Assembly (NCBI GenBank): GCA_030620095.1
Contig: JAUTXW010004703.1
Span: forward strand, 772,501-836,500
Length of the DNA stretch: 64,000 nt
Direction: 5' to 3'
DNA from: Kuschelorhynchus macadamiae
Lineage: Eukaryota; Arthropoda; Insecta; Coleoptera; Curculionidae
Shown here: positions 63,891 through 64,000 of the stretch, piece by piece
Position numbering within the stretch: the first letter of the stretch is position 1
Layout of the letters: each line of letters starts with the position of its first letter
The notes under the pieces: model-generated
Seen by the model: only the letters and a program-made list of their open reading frames with translations
What the model was told of the DNA's origin: nothing
Database searches by the model: none
Made by a program: the position numbers and the translations under genes

Positions 63891-64000
63891 TAAAATTAAT
63901 TTAATTCAATAAATTTTAAAAAATATATGTTTTCTTCTGCAGGAGAATATGTCACATTAGTTTCACTTCAAATAAAGGACTCCGCACAAGCCTTACGGGA

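Overview
The window looks like AT-rich, intron-poor nuclear DNA of an arthropod, most likely an insect. The evidence is the transposon mix: piggyBac, DD41D mariners, hAT, Crypton-like tyrosine-recombinase elements, Jockey-type non-LTR retrotransposons and Penelope-like elements (PLEs). Long (TA)n microsatellites and at least two repeat families I know only as unannotated arthropod proteins point the same way. No bacterial-type operon, rRNA, functional tRNA or CRISPR array is visible. Only one stretch reads like a host gene: the last coding exon of a membrane receptor with tyrosine motifs, on the minus strand at 24504-24818. The rest is intergenic or intronic DNA built from nested, mostly broken mobile elements.

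Layout. 1-3480: a Penelope-like element split by a 2.47-kb piggyBac with TTAA target duplications; the PLE 3' end carries a tRNA-like block and an intact hammerhead ribozyme core. 3482-4060: tyrosine recombinase remnant. 4100-7800: tandem repeat, a MITE and a Tc1-like fragment. 7812-10222: second piggyBac, with its middle catalytic Asp deleted. 10283-11785: tyrosine-recombinase element with terminal inverted repeats (TIRs) plus a palindrome. 13440-14400: mariner fragment interrupted by a non-LTR 3' end. 15343-17554: hAT of the GTF2IRD2/Charlie type. 18480-20610: degenerate PLE with RT and GIY-YIG regions, whose 3' repeat recurs in inverted orientation at its other end. 22060-23455: Jockey-like non-LTR element. 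24504-24818: host exon. 26188-30340: a TA-microsatellite-rich block with two PLE 3' ends and a head-to-head mariner pair. 31997-34800: second tyrosine-recombinase element, then a Tc1/IS630-type transposase. 36320-38630: inverted and dispersed repeats. 38830-42683: unknown arthropod repeat gene, then a mariner with very long TIRs. 44962-47219: second hAT, with GAGACC arrays at its ends. 47700-54450: dispersed repeats, a small mariner and a second unknown repeat gene. 55360-63080: a hammerhead, two long-TIR mariners, a 392-bp (TA)n tract and several PLE pieces.

None of the transposase genes is fully intact. The nearest are the piggyBac at 914-2764, the mariner at 41160-42263 and the mariner at 58990-60037. 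Three themes seem most worth following. First, the PLE 3' repeats combine hammerhead ribozymes, a tRNA-like module and 3' junctions with (TA)n tracts. Second, the DD41D mariners sit inside hundreds-of-bases-long inverted arms assembled from smaller TA-CAGGGT-delimited modules. Third, the Crypton-like tyrosine-recombinase elements have clear TIRs, which that class is not expected to have.
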